From: Scleromitrula shiraiana
Lineage: Eukaryota > Ascomycota > Leotiomycetes > Helotiales > Sclerotiniaceae
Direction: 5' to 3'
Assembly (NCBI GenBank): GCA_028455995.1
Contig: JABELC010000001.1
Coordinates: 2,654,501-2,718,500 of the forward strand
Length of the DNA: 64,000 nt
The position numbers were made by a program, and so were the translations under genes. Of the stretch, positions 22,364-31,562 are shown piece by piece. Below the pieces are notes generated by a model that did not search any database, had not been told where the DNA came from, and worked only from the letters and a program-made list of their open reading frames with translations. Every line of letters starts with the position of its first letter. Positions within the stretch are counted from its first letter, which is position 1.

Positions 22364-24436
22364 TCACCCACCAATCCCAAACCCAAACCAAATCTCATCC
22401 TTAGGAACCGCCCCCTTCTCCAACTCCCCAGCCCCCACCTCACAAAGATCCCTATTCCCCTTCGGAATGCCTTCCCACTCCCATCCCCCAACCAAATCCA
22501 CCCTATCCAAAAACTGCATCACCATCCCCGCCTCCCCATGCCACATCAAATGGCAATGAAAAGCCCAGACCCCCGGATTATCCGCCACGAATCTCAAAAC
22601 CATCCATCCAAATCCCTCCACCGTAGCCACATCTCTCCGGATTACATTATCAAGTACATGTTCATGGCCGGGTAACGTACCTCGACCTTCGGGTTGAAGA
22701 CCCAGAGAGGAATAGCCGGGGAAGGCACCGTGTCCTTGTCCTAGGACCCAGACTTTATGTCCGTGGAGATGCATGGGATGGTTTCCCTCGTCGAAATTTT
22801 GGATTACTATATCAATTACTTTTACTCCCGAGTGTTGGATTAAGAAATCATGTTTTTGATCGTATGAGATTGAATTTACTCCATCGGTTGAGTTCATAGA
22901 AGTAAAAGATTCATTTTTGGTTGAGAGACCTTCGATTGTGCGATGGAGTGTAGGTTTTTGTAAGTTTGGACGAAAAGTCGATGTATTGAAGAATCCTCGC
23001 TCGAGTTTCCAGTTACCGATTTCGAGATTTGCTCGTAGGAAATAACTGTGATCTGCGACTGCGGGGGCTGGATTGAAGGAAACTGGAATATACGACGTAG
23101 TATTCATATCTTTACACGAAACTTCGATTCCCTTTTCCCAATTTTGTGATGCAGGTTCGGTCGTTGAAACAATGGGTACGTTAGTATCAGAAGCGTAGCG
23201 AATAATGGCCTTTATCTCCACGGCTCCATTTGCAGGCAAATCGGGCTCCTTCCAACAATGAGCAACCATTCTTGCTCTAAGCCAAAATGAATCCATAGAG
23301 ATATGATTTGTGTTTACGATCAAGCTGTATCGTTGTGCTGGCCCAATCATTAATCTAGTATCGTAAGATGGCATAATATCTGTACCATCAATTTCACTAA
23401 TGGCGAATTCGTGCTCATCCAAACTAACTTGAAACCACGCAAATGCACCAACATTAATAAACCTCAGTCGATGATTCGCATTGGCTGCTAAATCGAAAGA
23501 AGGTAAAGTTGCCGTGGTATTATCACACTCCCGATGTTGGAGAACTGAACAATCTCGTCTATTAAGTCCGTTGATTAAAGCTCCATCAGGAATCGGTGAT
23601 GATTCGCTACCAGGCTCAAGAGCACTGATTAGAAGTCCGCTACTCAACTCGTGATAATAGTCTTGGAGCATGACAACTTGATCTGTGATATATGGAATTT
23701 TCTGTAAGCTCTTCTCGTCTTTTGAGTGGATGATCAATGGTCCATAAAGACCATCAGCAATCTGTACAGCTTGATGTCCATGGTAGTAATAAGTTCCAGA
23801 TTGACCAGTAACTGTGAATTGGTATTGAAATTTGTGCCCTGGTGCAATCGGACATTGTGTTATTCCCGTAGTTCCATCCATCCAATTCGTTCCGTTTTGG
23901 AATATACCATGAAAGTGCAAAGAGGTAGCATTTACACCTTGGTTGTCTACCTCAATAATTAAGGTATCGCCTTCATTACATTCGATCATTGGCCCTGGAA
24001 ACTGTCCATTAATGGTTACCATTGGCCTATAGACGCCATCCGGGTTTGCGGTAATATCCGTAATTGTCCAGTGATATATTCTGGTTCTGGGTGGGCTATC
24101 AAAATTCCATTTGGGATCCAAGACGTAATCGCTTGCTGGCCTGCGAAAATTGCTAGGTGTGATTTCCGAGTAATCAATGACAGTCTTGTCTTCTACGAAT
24201 TTATTGACAAAGATTCTCATCAAGAAAATCACTAATCCCATCAATAAAATCGAAAGGAAAATCATCCAACCAGTTCTTAAATGCCACTCCTCCCTATATG
24301 TAACATCTTGAGAGGGCTGTACCTTCTCTTCTGACAACAACCCATCTTCATCCCCACAGTCGTTCTCTATCTCTTGATTCTCAACATCATCGATATCGCT
24401 AGACCTTGAAGATTCATTGTCGATATAGGAAGCCAT
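22364..24436 (-). CDS. Membrane-anchored multicopper oxidase (laccase-like)
   Basis: A blue copper oxidase in one exon, 690 aa. Copper-ligand motifs in order: HFHG (His174, His176), HGH in YYYHGHQ (His219, His221), HPMHLHGH (553-560) and HCHLMWH (His627, Cys628, His629), which gives the type 1 cysteine and the trinuclear cluster. All three cupredoxin domains appear complete. There is no cleavable signal peptide. Instead, about 56 acidic/Ser-rich residues precede a hydrophobic helix at 57-77, so the enzyme is probably a type II membrane protein with its catalytic part outside or in the lumen. Possible roles are oxidation of phenols or melanin precursors, or Fe(II) oxidation; no iron permease gene is adjacent. 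The family call is firm, the substrate unknown. Confidence 0.92.
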   Translation of the reverse strand: MASYIDNESSRSSDIDDVENQEIENDCGDEDGLLSEEKVQPSQDVTYREEWHLRTGWMIFLSILLMGLVIFLMRIFVNKFVEDKTVIDYSEITPSNFRRPASDYVLDPKWNFDSPPRTRIYHWTITDITANPDGVYRPMVTINGQFPGPMIECNEGDTLIIEVDNQGVNATSLHFHGIFQNGTNWMDGTTGITQCPIAPGHKFQYQFTVTGQSGTYYYHGHQAVQIADGLYGPLIIHSKDEKSLQKIPYITDQVVMLQDYYHELSSGLLISALEPGSESSPIPDGALINGLNRRDCSVLQHRECDNTTATLPSFDLAANANHRLRFINVGAFAWFQVSLDEHEFAISEIDGTDIMPSYDTRLMIGPAQRYSLIVNTNHISMDSFWLRARMVAHCWKEPDLPANGAVEIKAIIRYASDTNVPIVSTTEPASQNWEKGIEVSCKDMNTTSYIPVSFNPAPAVADHSYFLRANLEIGNWKLERGFFNTSTFRPNLQKPTLHRTIEGLSTKNESFTSMNSTDGVNSISYDQKHDFLIQHSGVKVIDIVIQNFDEGNHPMHLHGHKVWVLGQGHGAFPGYSSLGLQPEGRGTLPGHEHVLDNVIRRDVATVEGFGWMVLRFVADNPGVWAFHCHLMWHGEAGMVMQFLDRVDLVGGWEWEGIPKGNRDLCEVGAGELEKGAVPKDEIWFGFGIGG

Positions 24437-24940
24437 AGCTTTGAATTGTAAGAGCTACAACAATCTCCTATTCGCCTCAAACCTCCAAGTGAACTTCTTA
24501 GGTAAAAAGTTCCTTGAATTTAAGGCCTCGAAAGGTCCCACGATCAAATTCACGACTCGATCTATCTCCTGGTTGGAATTAATCGTCCAGAAGCCTTGAA
24601 TGTTTTCAATACTTGTCCAAAAAGGTAAATCTCCGGATATTATTATCATTGCATTATCTGTCATTGATGGAGAGAGTTCAATTATTATTAACCCATGTTC
24701 TTTCAAACTTGAAGGATGGGGGGTTGTAAGGTATGAGAGAGAGATGGGATGAAAATCATGAGACAAATGAGTAGGAAGAAGAACCACATTCATTGAGTTG
24801 ACATGAATATGTTCTGCAGAGTACTGTATGTAATTAAATTTTGTTATCAATTAAAATTCGGAGTGGGAGACTAAGAAATTAATTCATGGATACAGTTTAG
24901 AGTAAATTCATCGGAATTCACCTCCAATGAAGTTTTAGAT

Positions 24941-25005
24941 TATCCCCACGGGATATGAACCCCCAACTAAAGATCAGCCACTTTTCTCCACCGAGCCACC
25001 CACTT
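24941..25005 (-). repeat. tRNA-like fragment, possible SINE head or tRNA relic
   Basis: On the minus strand, TGGCTCGGTGGA (24998-24987) resembles an internal pol III box A and GGTTCATATCC (24961-24951) resembles box B. They are 37 bases apart, shorter than the usual ~44. The A of box B that is nearly invariant in tRNAs is T here, the T stem has a mismatch and no acceptor stem pairs. This is therefore not a working tRNA gene; a decayed tRNA or tRNA-derived SINE is possible. Confidence 0.3.
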
Positions 25006-25453
25006 TTCTTGGCTACCTTCCTGGTATAGTTAGACTAAACGGTTAATGACGGGTCTAGAAAAGCTTAGTGTCTACTTCGGACCACAATTACAGTAATAAC
25101 TTTACCTTTTTATCTATATTCACTGTATCTAAGATTCTAAACTCGTCGTCTTGACTCTTTTTGATTAATAAAGTCAAACGATGGAGATATCGACACCTAT
25201 TAGTTTTCTAAGCGAATTGTATACATCAAGGACTGACTACCCAAGAAACTTTAGGATAGAAGGATGAACTTATTAACAACTACATAACAACTACATAACA
25301 AATACATAACAATTAGAATGATATCATCCAATTAATTTAGCTCCAGTTCTAGTCTGCCATGCCAAATATCAAGAGTTTGATCAGTTGCAATATTATATCA
25401 TGGTAGATGATGATGAAGAGAAAAAGAAAAAAGCTTAACACCGGTACTCAACT

Positions 25454-25571
25454 CAACTTACTAATCAGACAAACGCCTCACCTCAGCTCCTCTCCTCTCC
25501 TCTCAATTCAACTTATACTAATTAGACAAACGCCTCACCTCCTCTCCTCTCCTCTCCTCTCCTCTCAACTC
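25454..25571. repeat. Tandem duplication of a ~60-bp segment with CTCTC tract
   Basis: Copy 1 (25454-25508) and copy 2 (25509-25571) share caactta...ctaat.agacaaacgcctcacctc followed by (CTCCT)n and a closing tcaa.tc. Copy 2 has two more bases near its start and a longer CT run. Confidence 0.8.
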
Positions 25572-26406
25572 AATTGATTATTATTCTCCATTTCCTTTAT
25601 CAATCTCTCTCTTACACAGTATATAAATTGAATCTATTGAATTGGTGAACTAGGATATCCTTCCGATAGATATCTATGTATCGAGCCCGGGCCGTGCTTT
25701 TGCCCCTCAATACAATTTATTATATGTATGAATCGTTACTTGAACAATCCACCCACCCGCATAATCTTTATTATAGGGAGCATCTTGGCACCTCCCACCT
25801 TTTCTCGAATCCCAAGTAGTGAATCTACCTACTAGTACTGAAATAAGCTAGAAGACCGTTACAATTACTACCCAACCTGCTCATTTTAACTCGTGTTTTG
25901 ATTCTTTGGCTAGCAATTAACCACCACATCATATTGATAATTGATACCATCCATGATGATCCATTTTATATATCAGGATAACCTCAATTTGGTAGGTGAA
26001 AACCCGGAGTAATCCGATCTTCGTATCACAGAATCACAGATCTACCAACATTATATGTATCTTTTACTACTTCTAGATACATACAATCTACCTAGTCCAC
26101 CTAGTCTACCTAGTCTTTAGTACTTTCTAAGATAGCTCTCACCTTAAACCACTAAATTCCAAGGTCATGACCATTTAACTTGATCTGATTCGTCGATGAG
26201 AACTAAGACTTTTACACTGCATCTAGACTTTCCATTGAGCAATCTCTTTGCCAAATTTCTATTGATTATTGATAGCTACAATACCATGTGGGCATCTTGA
26301 GTAAACATCGGATATCGGATCCAAATATTTGAACTCTATTGCTGATTGGCTCTAATGACGTCTGATGTTAAGAGTTTAGTGCAGTATGGTTAAGCGTAGC
26401 ACGAAG

Positions 26407-26415
26407 TATATAAAT
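26407..26415 (+). promoter_or_regulatory. TATA box of the acid phosphatase gene
   Basis: TATATAAAT lies 166 bases before the start codon, followed by a pyrimidine-rich stretch (26420-26455). Position and sequence fit a regulated fungal promoter. Confidence 0.55.
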
Positions 26416-26580
26416 CCACCCGTTACCCCTCCTTGTTCCTTCTGTTATATCACATCCCCAAAGAAAAAGATTTTTCTTGGCTCATAGTGACAGTCTTGAA
26501 CCTTGAATTATAATCGACACATATTATAATTCCAATCAGACTGAAATTATAATCAAGTCAGATTATAATTTACAATCAAA

Positions 26581-28082
26581 ATGAAGACCATGGAAACTGT
26601 CCCCGTGGTTTTCCTCGCACTTTGTACGATGGCAACGGGATTGGCAGTCCCAGAGCCTGCCGTCGCTGATATGGCGAAGGTAAGAAGAGCTCTTGACTCT
26701 TCTATGTCCAATGATGCCGCCGCAGATGTGTTTGCCGAACAATCTGAGGCTACCACTCGCAGTCATACCAGTCCTGTCAGAGGAAAATCGTTCGATCGTT
26801 GGATGACGATCTGGTTTGAAAACACGGACTTCTCAGTTGCTGCCTCCGATCGTGAGTTATTCCGTCTCAAAATACGTCATTGAACTGTAATCCTAACTTG
26901 TATGTAGCCAACTTCAAGTTCTTTGCAGAGAAGGGCTTAACTCTGACCAATTCTTTTGCGGTCACTCATCCGAGTGAACCTAACTACATGGCTGCTATTG
27001 GGGGGTGAGTTGACAACACATAAATGCTGCATGAATAAACGATTTACTTACATCATGATAGTGATTACTTTGGTCTGGACGGCGACGCCTTCACTTCCGT
27101 TCCCAGCAACGTCTCATCCATTGTTGACCTCCTCGAAGACAAAGGTATCTCATGGGGTTCATATCAAGAGGATATGCCCTACACCGGATACCAAGGTTAC
27201 GAGTGGGTCAATCAAGTGACCGGTGCCAATGATTATGTTCGCAAGCATAAGTAAGAATAACTTGAAATCGCGTGAAAGCTTCTCCATACTAATTGGTCTA
27301 TAGTCCTCACGTTCTCTACAATTCTGTTGCCACGAAGCCCGAACGTCTTCAGCTGATCAAGAATACCACCTCCTTTTACCAGGATCTTGAAAATGATTCT
27401 CTGCCACAATGGATGTTCGTAACGCCTAACATGAGTAAGTATTTTGCACTTCCAACCCTCACTTAAGCAAACAAACAAACTAACTCCCCAACCAGCCTCC
27501 GACGGCCACGACACATCCGTAACCGTCGCAGGCCGATGGCTCCGCGAATTCCTCGGCCCCCTCCTCGACAACAAAAACTTCATGAAACGCACCCTCGTGC
27601 TAATAACCTTTGACGAAAACGAAACCTACGCCGCCCAAAACCGCATATTTTCCGTCCTCCTCGGCGACGCTCTCCCCTCCAAGCTAATCGGCAAAACCGA
27701 CTCAAGCTACTACAACCACTACTCGCAAATCGCGTCCGTATCCGCCAACTGGGGACTCCGCACCCTCGGCCGTTTCGACGTCGGCGCAAACGTCTACAAA
27801 CACATTGCGGAGGTGACAGGCGATAAGATTCGTGAGTGGAGCGGCACAACCGGACTGGATGGGCGGTTCTTCAACTTTAGCTATCCGGGGATTTTCGGGG
27901 GCGAGAACCCAAAGAATCATTGGGCGCCGCAGCCTGTTCCGAATGTGCATTTGAAGGTTAATGGGAGACATGTTTTGGATAGTGTGAAGAAGCAGTGGAA
28001 GGGTAAGGGGAATGGTACTTATTACAAGGGCCAGTTGGAGATTCCGGATGGGAATAATCCTCCGGTTAACCCACCTTATTAG
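26581..28082 (+). CDS. Secreted acid phosphatase (phosphoesterase family)
   Basis: An extracellular phosphomonoesterase like the phosphate-repressible acid phosphatases of filamentous fungi; it frees phosphate from organic esters. Five exons: 26581-26851, 26908-27004, 27062-27250, 27304-27434 and 27496-28082 (424 aa); introns are 52-61 bp. Residues 1-~22 form a signal peptide (VPVVFLALCTMATGLA). Family motifs: WFENTDF (78-84), THPSEPNYMAAIGG (110-123), TSDGHDTS (230-237) and LITFDENE with Asp269-Glu270, which hold the metal-binding residues. Asn-X-Ser/Thr sites occur (e.g. NVSS, NTTS). The start has a TATA box upstream. Exon 5 changes from C-ending to G-ending codons near 27805. It converges with the glutaredoxin gene, 381 bp between stops. 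Confidence 0.93.
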
Positions 28083-28463
28083 GTTGATGGGTGATATTAG
28101 GGGGTATGGGGATGGAGCTTGATTTTATGCATATAGTAAATAGTAACAAGAAGTAAAAAAATCAGAAATATATGTCTTTACTTCCATATAAATGGAGCCA
28201 CTTGGTTCACGATATATTCAATCTTATAACACTTTGGAGTCTTTGACACACGTAGCACACATACAAAACAATATAATCAAATACTAAAATAGTATTCCAT
28301 CTGTGTTGAATCTGCGCACTTGAGTTGTTTGTTGGTAATAGGGGTATATCTCCTCTTTTCCTTTTTTTTGTTATGCTTTTTGTTATTTTCTATCCATCCT
28401 TTCCATCCTTTGATTTCCTATTTCGTTAATTAATCATTCATCTCTTCTCATTTCCTTTCTAAC
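28083..28463. other. Convergent 3' spacer, phosphatase / glutaredoxin
   Basis: AT-rich and without genes; both neighbours should end their transcripts here. Confidence 0.6.
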
Positions 28464-29548
28464 TTATGCTGTCGTGGGCGCTGGCTTTACAACGCTATAT
28501 GCCTTGAAGAAATCTGGATCATTTGCTGCTTCTTCCTTGACCTATTTGTGATTTATATTAGTTACTCATATTTTAAATATATTTTCAGATTTGAGTAGAC
28601 AAGTCATGCGATCCATCTTCCAAAAAAAAAAACCCCATAGACAGGTAGATTGAGAGAGGAGAGAGAATGAGAAAAAAAAACTTACAATATCCAACCCACC
28701 AACCAATTCCCCATCCATCCACAACTGCGGAAAGGTAGGCCAATCCGCAAACTCCTTTAACCCTTGCCTCACCTCATCATCAGCCAAGATATTAAAAAAT
28801 CCATACTTGACACTCTTCTCCCTAAGCAACGCAACCAACTGTCTCGAAAATCCACACTGCGGCGCACTCGGCGTTCCCTTCATGAACAACATGACCGGCG
28901 CCGCCTTCACCAGATTCGACAGTCTCGCGTGCAAATCCTCCTTGCTCATCGGAGGTTCCTCCGCCGCAGGAGGAGGAGTCGGCGTGCGGATTGTTTTCGA
29001 TGGCGTGGGGACGGAAATGCCGTTTGTGGATGGGGGTGAAGAGGTGGAGGAAGCGTGTTTTTCAATCGCGGTGCGCACTTTTGTGGCGTCGCTTCCTGAG
29101 ACGGTCTCGAGCACGATGTTGTTTCTTGTGAGGACGAGGTAGGGGACCGCAGTTACGTCGAAGGCGTCGCTGATGGTGATTACTTCTTCGGCATTCATGG
29201 AGACCCAGGATGTGGAAAGGGGGTCGGTGATTGGGTAGGAGGAGGCGAGGGTTTTGAGGACGGTTGTCCTGGGTATTGGAAGGATGGGTTAGTATTGTTG
29301 ATACGCTGGAGATTGACGGGTTGCTTGTGTGGATGGGTAGATGAGTAGGGTGTATGGATTCTTACATTTGAGCACATGGTGCTGCCCATGGTGCCTATTC
29401 ATTTGTCGCATTAGTAATTGTGCTGAGAGACTTGAAAGAAGACAGTAAAACGAACATGAAAGTTAATTATTTGTAGAGTCGTAGGTGGCAGAGACTCCGT
29501 ATGTTTCTGCCATTCCTCCTCAGTTGTAATCTCGATGAGACTCGACAT
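28464..29548 (-). CDS. Monothiol CGFS glutaredoxin, Grx3/Grx4 type
   Basis: A cytosolic/nuclear iron-sensing glutaredoxin that binds a [2Fe-2S] cluster and passes iron status to transcription factors and Fe-S assembly. Minus-strand exons: 29548-29456, 29394-29366 (29 bases), 29268-28686 and 28541-28464 (260 aa). The N-terminal thioredoxin-like domain carries APWAAPCAQM, where the usual CxxC site has become WAAPC, as in Grx3/4. A Ser/Pro/Thr linker follows. The glutaredoxin domain has the KGTPSAPQCGFSRQ motif with Cys179 in CGFS, then WPTFPQLW and GGLDI. The short second exon and last exon are easily missed; without the last exon the C-terminal helix (VKEEAANDPDFF) would be lost. Confidence 0.93.
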
Positions 29549-30080
29549 GTTGATGGATTTCTAAATCTGTAGTGGGGTTTTGGATTTGATGGAGGGGTTT
29601 TGCTGAGCGGTATTCTGGTATTGAACGATATCGGAGGATGCGAAACTCTTCCAATACTTTCAATATACTATACGGTGATAGTAGTGTTTGGCGTATGAGA
29701 TTATGCAGAAGGGTAGAAAGATCGGAGTTGAGGAGTTCGTATGGAAAACAATGGAAGTGATGTTGTTGGCGGGGATATATTTTCTAATCGCTGATATCAA
29801 TATTACTAGAATTACGGTAACCCTATCGCGTCATCGGAAGCAACAATTTTCAATGTTCCACACGAATTTTGACAATTACAAACAAAACCTTATCGAATTA
29901 ATAATCAAATATTCATTTGTTATAATTTTCCAATAGAAAAGGGGGTCAGATGGATGTTCATAAAATAGTATATAATCATATTTGTTTATGGAATGATTGG
30001 ATAGATTACTGGAATAATTAATATAAATGGGAAAATCCACATGTCCTGTTTTCCTTTAGCTCCCTCCGAATCAACTTCAG
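29549..30080. other. Spacer, glutaredoxin promoter side
   Basis: AT-rich sequence without a supported gene; promoter of the glutaredoxin and 3' end of the next minus-strand gene. Confidence 0.6.
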
Positions 30081-31562
30081 TCATGGCCTAGCATTCAAAA
30101 GAATGTATTGCAGTTTCCTCAGAGTATTAATTCGAGGCGGGACAGTATTCAAAGAGATATGCTCCTCTTCCGCAAGATGAATTGAGAATATACCCTCTCG
30201 TATAGCGGGCTTCATGTCTCGCTCCTCATTGTCACCGATATATGCAATATCTCCCGAGGAAATGCCCAGGTGTTCTAGGACTTTAGGGAAGAGTCCATTT
30301 GTCTTGGTTACACCGAAATGATTGGTAGTAGCAAGGAAGTCAACGTACTTGCTTATGCCGAGTCCTTCAGCTGTTCTTTCTTGAGCGTCCTGTGGCCCTT
30401 CTGTCAGGATGACAATATTTTTCCCCATGTTCTTGAGTGTTGATAGCAAGTCTATGGCTCCGCACTTCAGCTCTAATGCTTTCATCAGAGTCTTTTCATA
30501 TAGATCCATAAGCTGATCCATAAATTGATGGTCTTGCGATAGGGAGAAATGATCCAAAACCGACGCGAATCTTTCTCTGCGGCAATCAAAAGATGTCTTC
30601 CCATCAGAGAACGCATTTGTCGTCATGTCCCTGAGAACCCTGGAGTACTCGTCTTTCAGTTCAGGCATAAAAATGCTAAATCGTTTGGAGATCTCTTCTA
30701 ATACCTTATTTGTGGCGATTCCAGAGCTGCGGCGAAATTCATGCAATGTATCGTCGAGATCGAAGCCAATCCAAGTTTTTCCTGCAATAATCGTCCGCAG
30801 TCGTGTGATATGGCTTCCCCAGCATCGGATATATGAGCTACCTAACGTCTTTTCAATCCTATCCTTCTGGATATTAGACAGACGTCCATGGTATAGCATA
30901 TCTGACTCAATAGGCGAGTTAGCCTCCATCGTCGTAAACATATCATTCAGGAAAAGGGACGGTGACCCAAATCGTTCCTTGAACCCGAGCATCATTTCTG
31001 AATATGGTATGCCCCATTGTGCACAGATTTTCTTGATCACTCCCTCAGGATCTTGGACGAGAGCCTCATAAATGACACATGATATGCCTTGTGCTGAAGG
31101 TTGGCGTAGCATCCTAAATAAGTTGGCGTAGCCACGCGCCAAGCTCTGCCACTTCCCCTGTTCAGCTTTTTTCCAGCTTTCGAATACCTGAATAGGATCC
31201 CGAATTATGAATACAGGTTGAATCATTGTACATGTGGATGGAGTGAAACCTCTTTGGTACAAACATTCCTCTTTGTTGTTGTCGTTTCCAAGTTCTTCGA
31301 CGTTTACGAGAAAACGCTTGCCAGACTGCACTGCATTGATGCAGGTGCCGTGATAATTAAGAGTCTCTCGGATCAAGTGGCCAAGTTTGAACTCACCCCC
31401 CTCTACCGATTTGCAGCCCAGAGTCAGTCTGCTCGTAACTGCGCAGACCGAAGACTCGGCAAAAATTCTCATGAGTAATGTAGAACCACTATAAGGGCAA
31501 GCGATGAAAGACCGAATATGCAGCTCCTGTGTGGATGATTCTGCCATATCCATTTTATGCAC
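30081..31562 (-). CDS. Sulfotransferase-like / HAD hydrolase fusion protein
   Basis: One exon, 493 aa, joining two enzyme folds. The N-terminal ~255 residues look like a PAPS-dependent sulfotransferase or related P-loop enzyme: ACPYSGSTLLMRIF (21-34) fits the 5'-phosphosulfate loop and FIIRDPIQVFESW fits the 3'-phosphate region. The C-terminal part is a HAD hydrolase of the phosphatase-like subfamily: motif I GFDLDDT (from ~266), motif II ILTEGP, a lysine in VTKTNG, and motif IV IGDNEERD (from ~442). Both sets of key residues are present, so both halves may be active. Substrates are unknown. An ATG nine bases downstream is an equal start candidate. It stands in a gene-poor AT-rich stretch. 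Confidence 0.8.
   Translation of the reverse strand: MHKMDMAESSTQELHIRSFIACPYSGSTLLMRIFAESSVCAVTSRLTLGCKSVEGGEFKLGHLIRETLNYHGTCINAVQSGKRFLVNVEELGNDNNKEECLYQRGFTPSTCTMIQPVFIIRDPIQVFESWKKAEQGKWQSLARGYANLFRMLRQPSAQGISCVIYEALVQDPEGVIKKICAQWGIPYSEMMLGFKERFGSPSLFLNDMFTTMEANSPIESDMLYHGRLSNIQKDRIEKTLGSSYIRCWGSHITRLRTIIAGKTWIGFDLDDTLHEFRRSSGIATNKVLEEISKRFSIFMPELKDEYSRVLRDMTTNAFSDGKTSFDCRRERFASVLDHFSLSQDHQFMDQLMDLYEKTLMKALELKCGAIDLLSTLKNMGKNIVILTEGPQDAQERTAEGLGISKYVDFLATTNHFGVTKTNGLFPKVLEHLGISSGDIAYIGDNEERDMKPAIREGIFSIHLAEEEHISLNTVPPRINTLRKLQYILLNARP

Larger units (their letters stand above)
24437..26580. other. Divergent spacer, oxidase / acid phosphatase
   Basis: 2.1 kb, AT-rich, no supported gene. 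It contains a tRNA-like fragment (24941-25005), a duplicated CT-rich segment (25454-25571) and, near the right end, a TATA box and ATTATAAT repeats belonging to the phosphatase promoter and leader. Confidence 0.6.

Noticed and set aside
24455..24850. 131-codon minus-strand frame upstream of the oxidase
   Set aside because: No motif, no clear splice connection to the oxidase, and the oxidase already has a sound start.
24941..25005. A functional tRNA gene
   Set aside because: Acceptor and anticodon stems do not form and the conserved A of box B is replaced; kept only as a possible relic.
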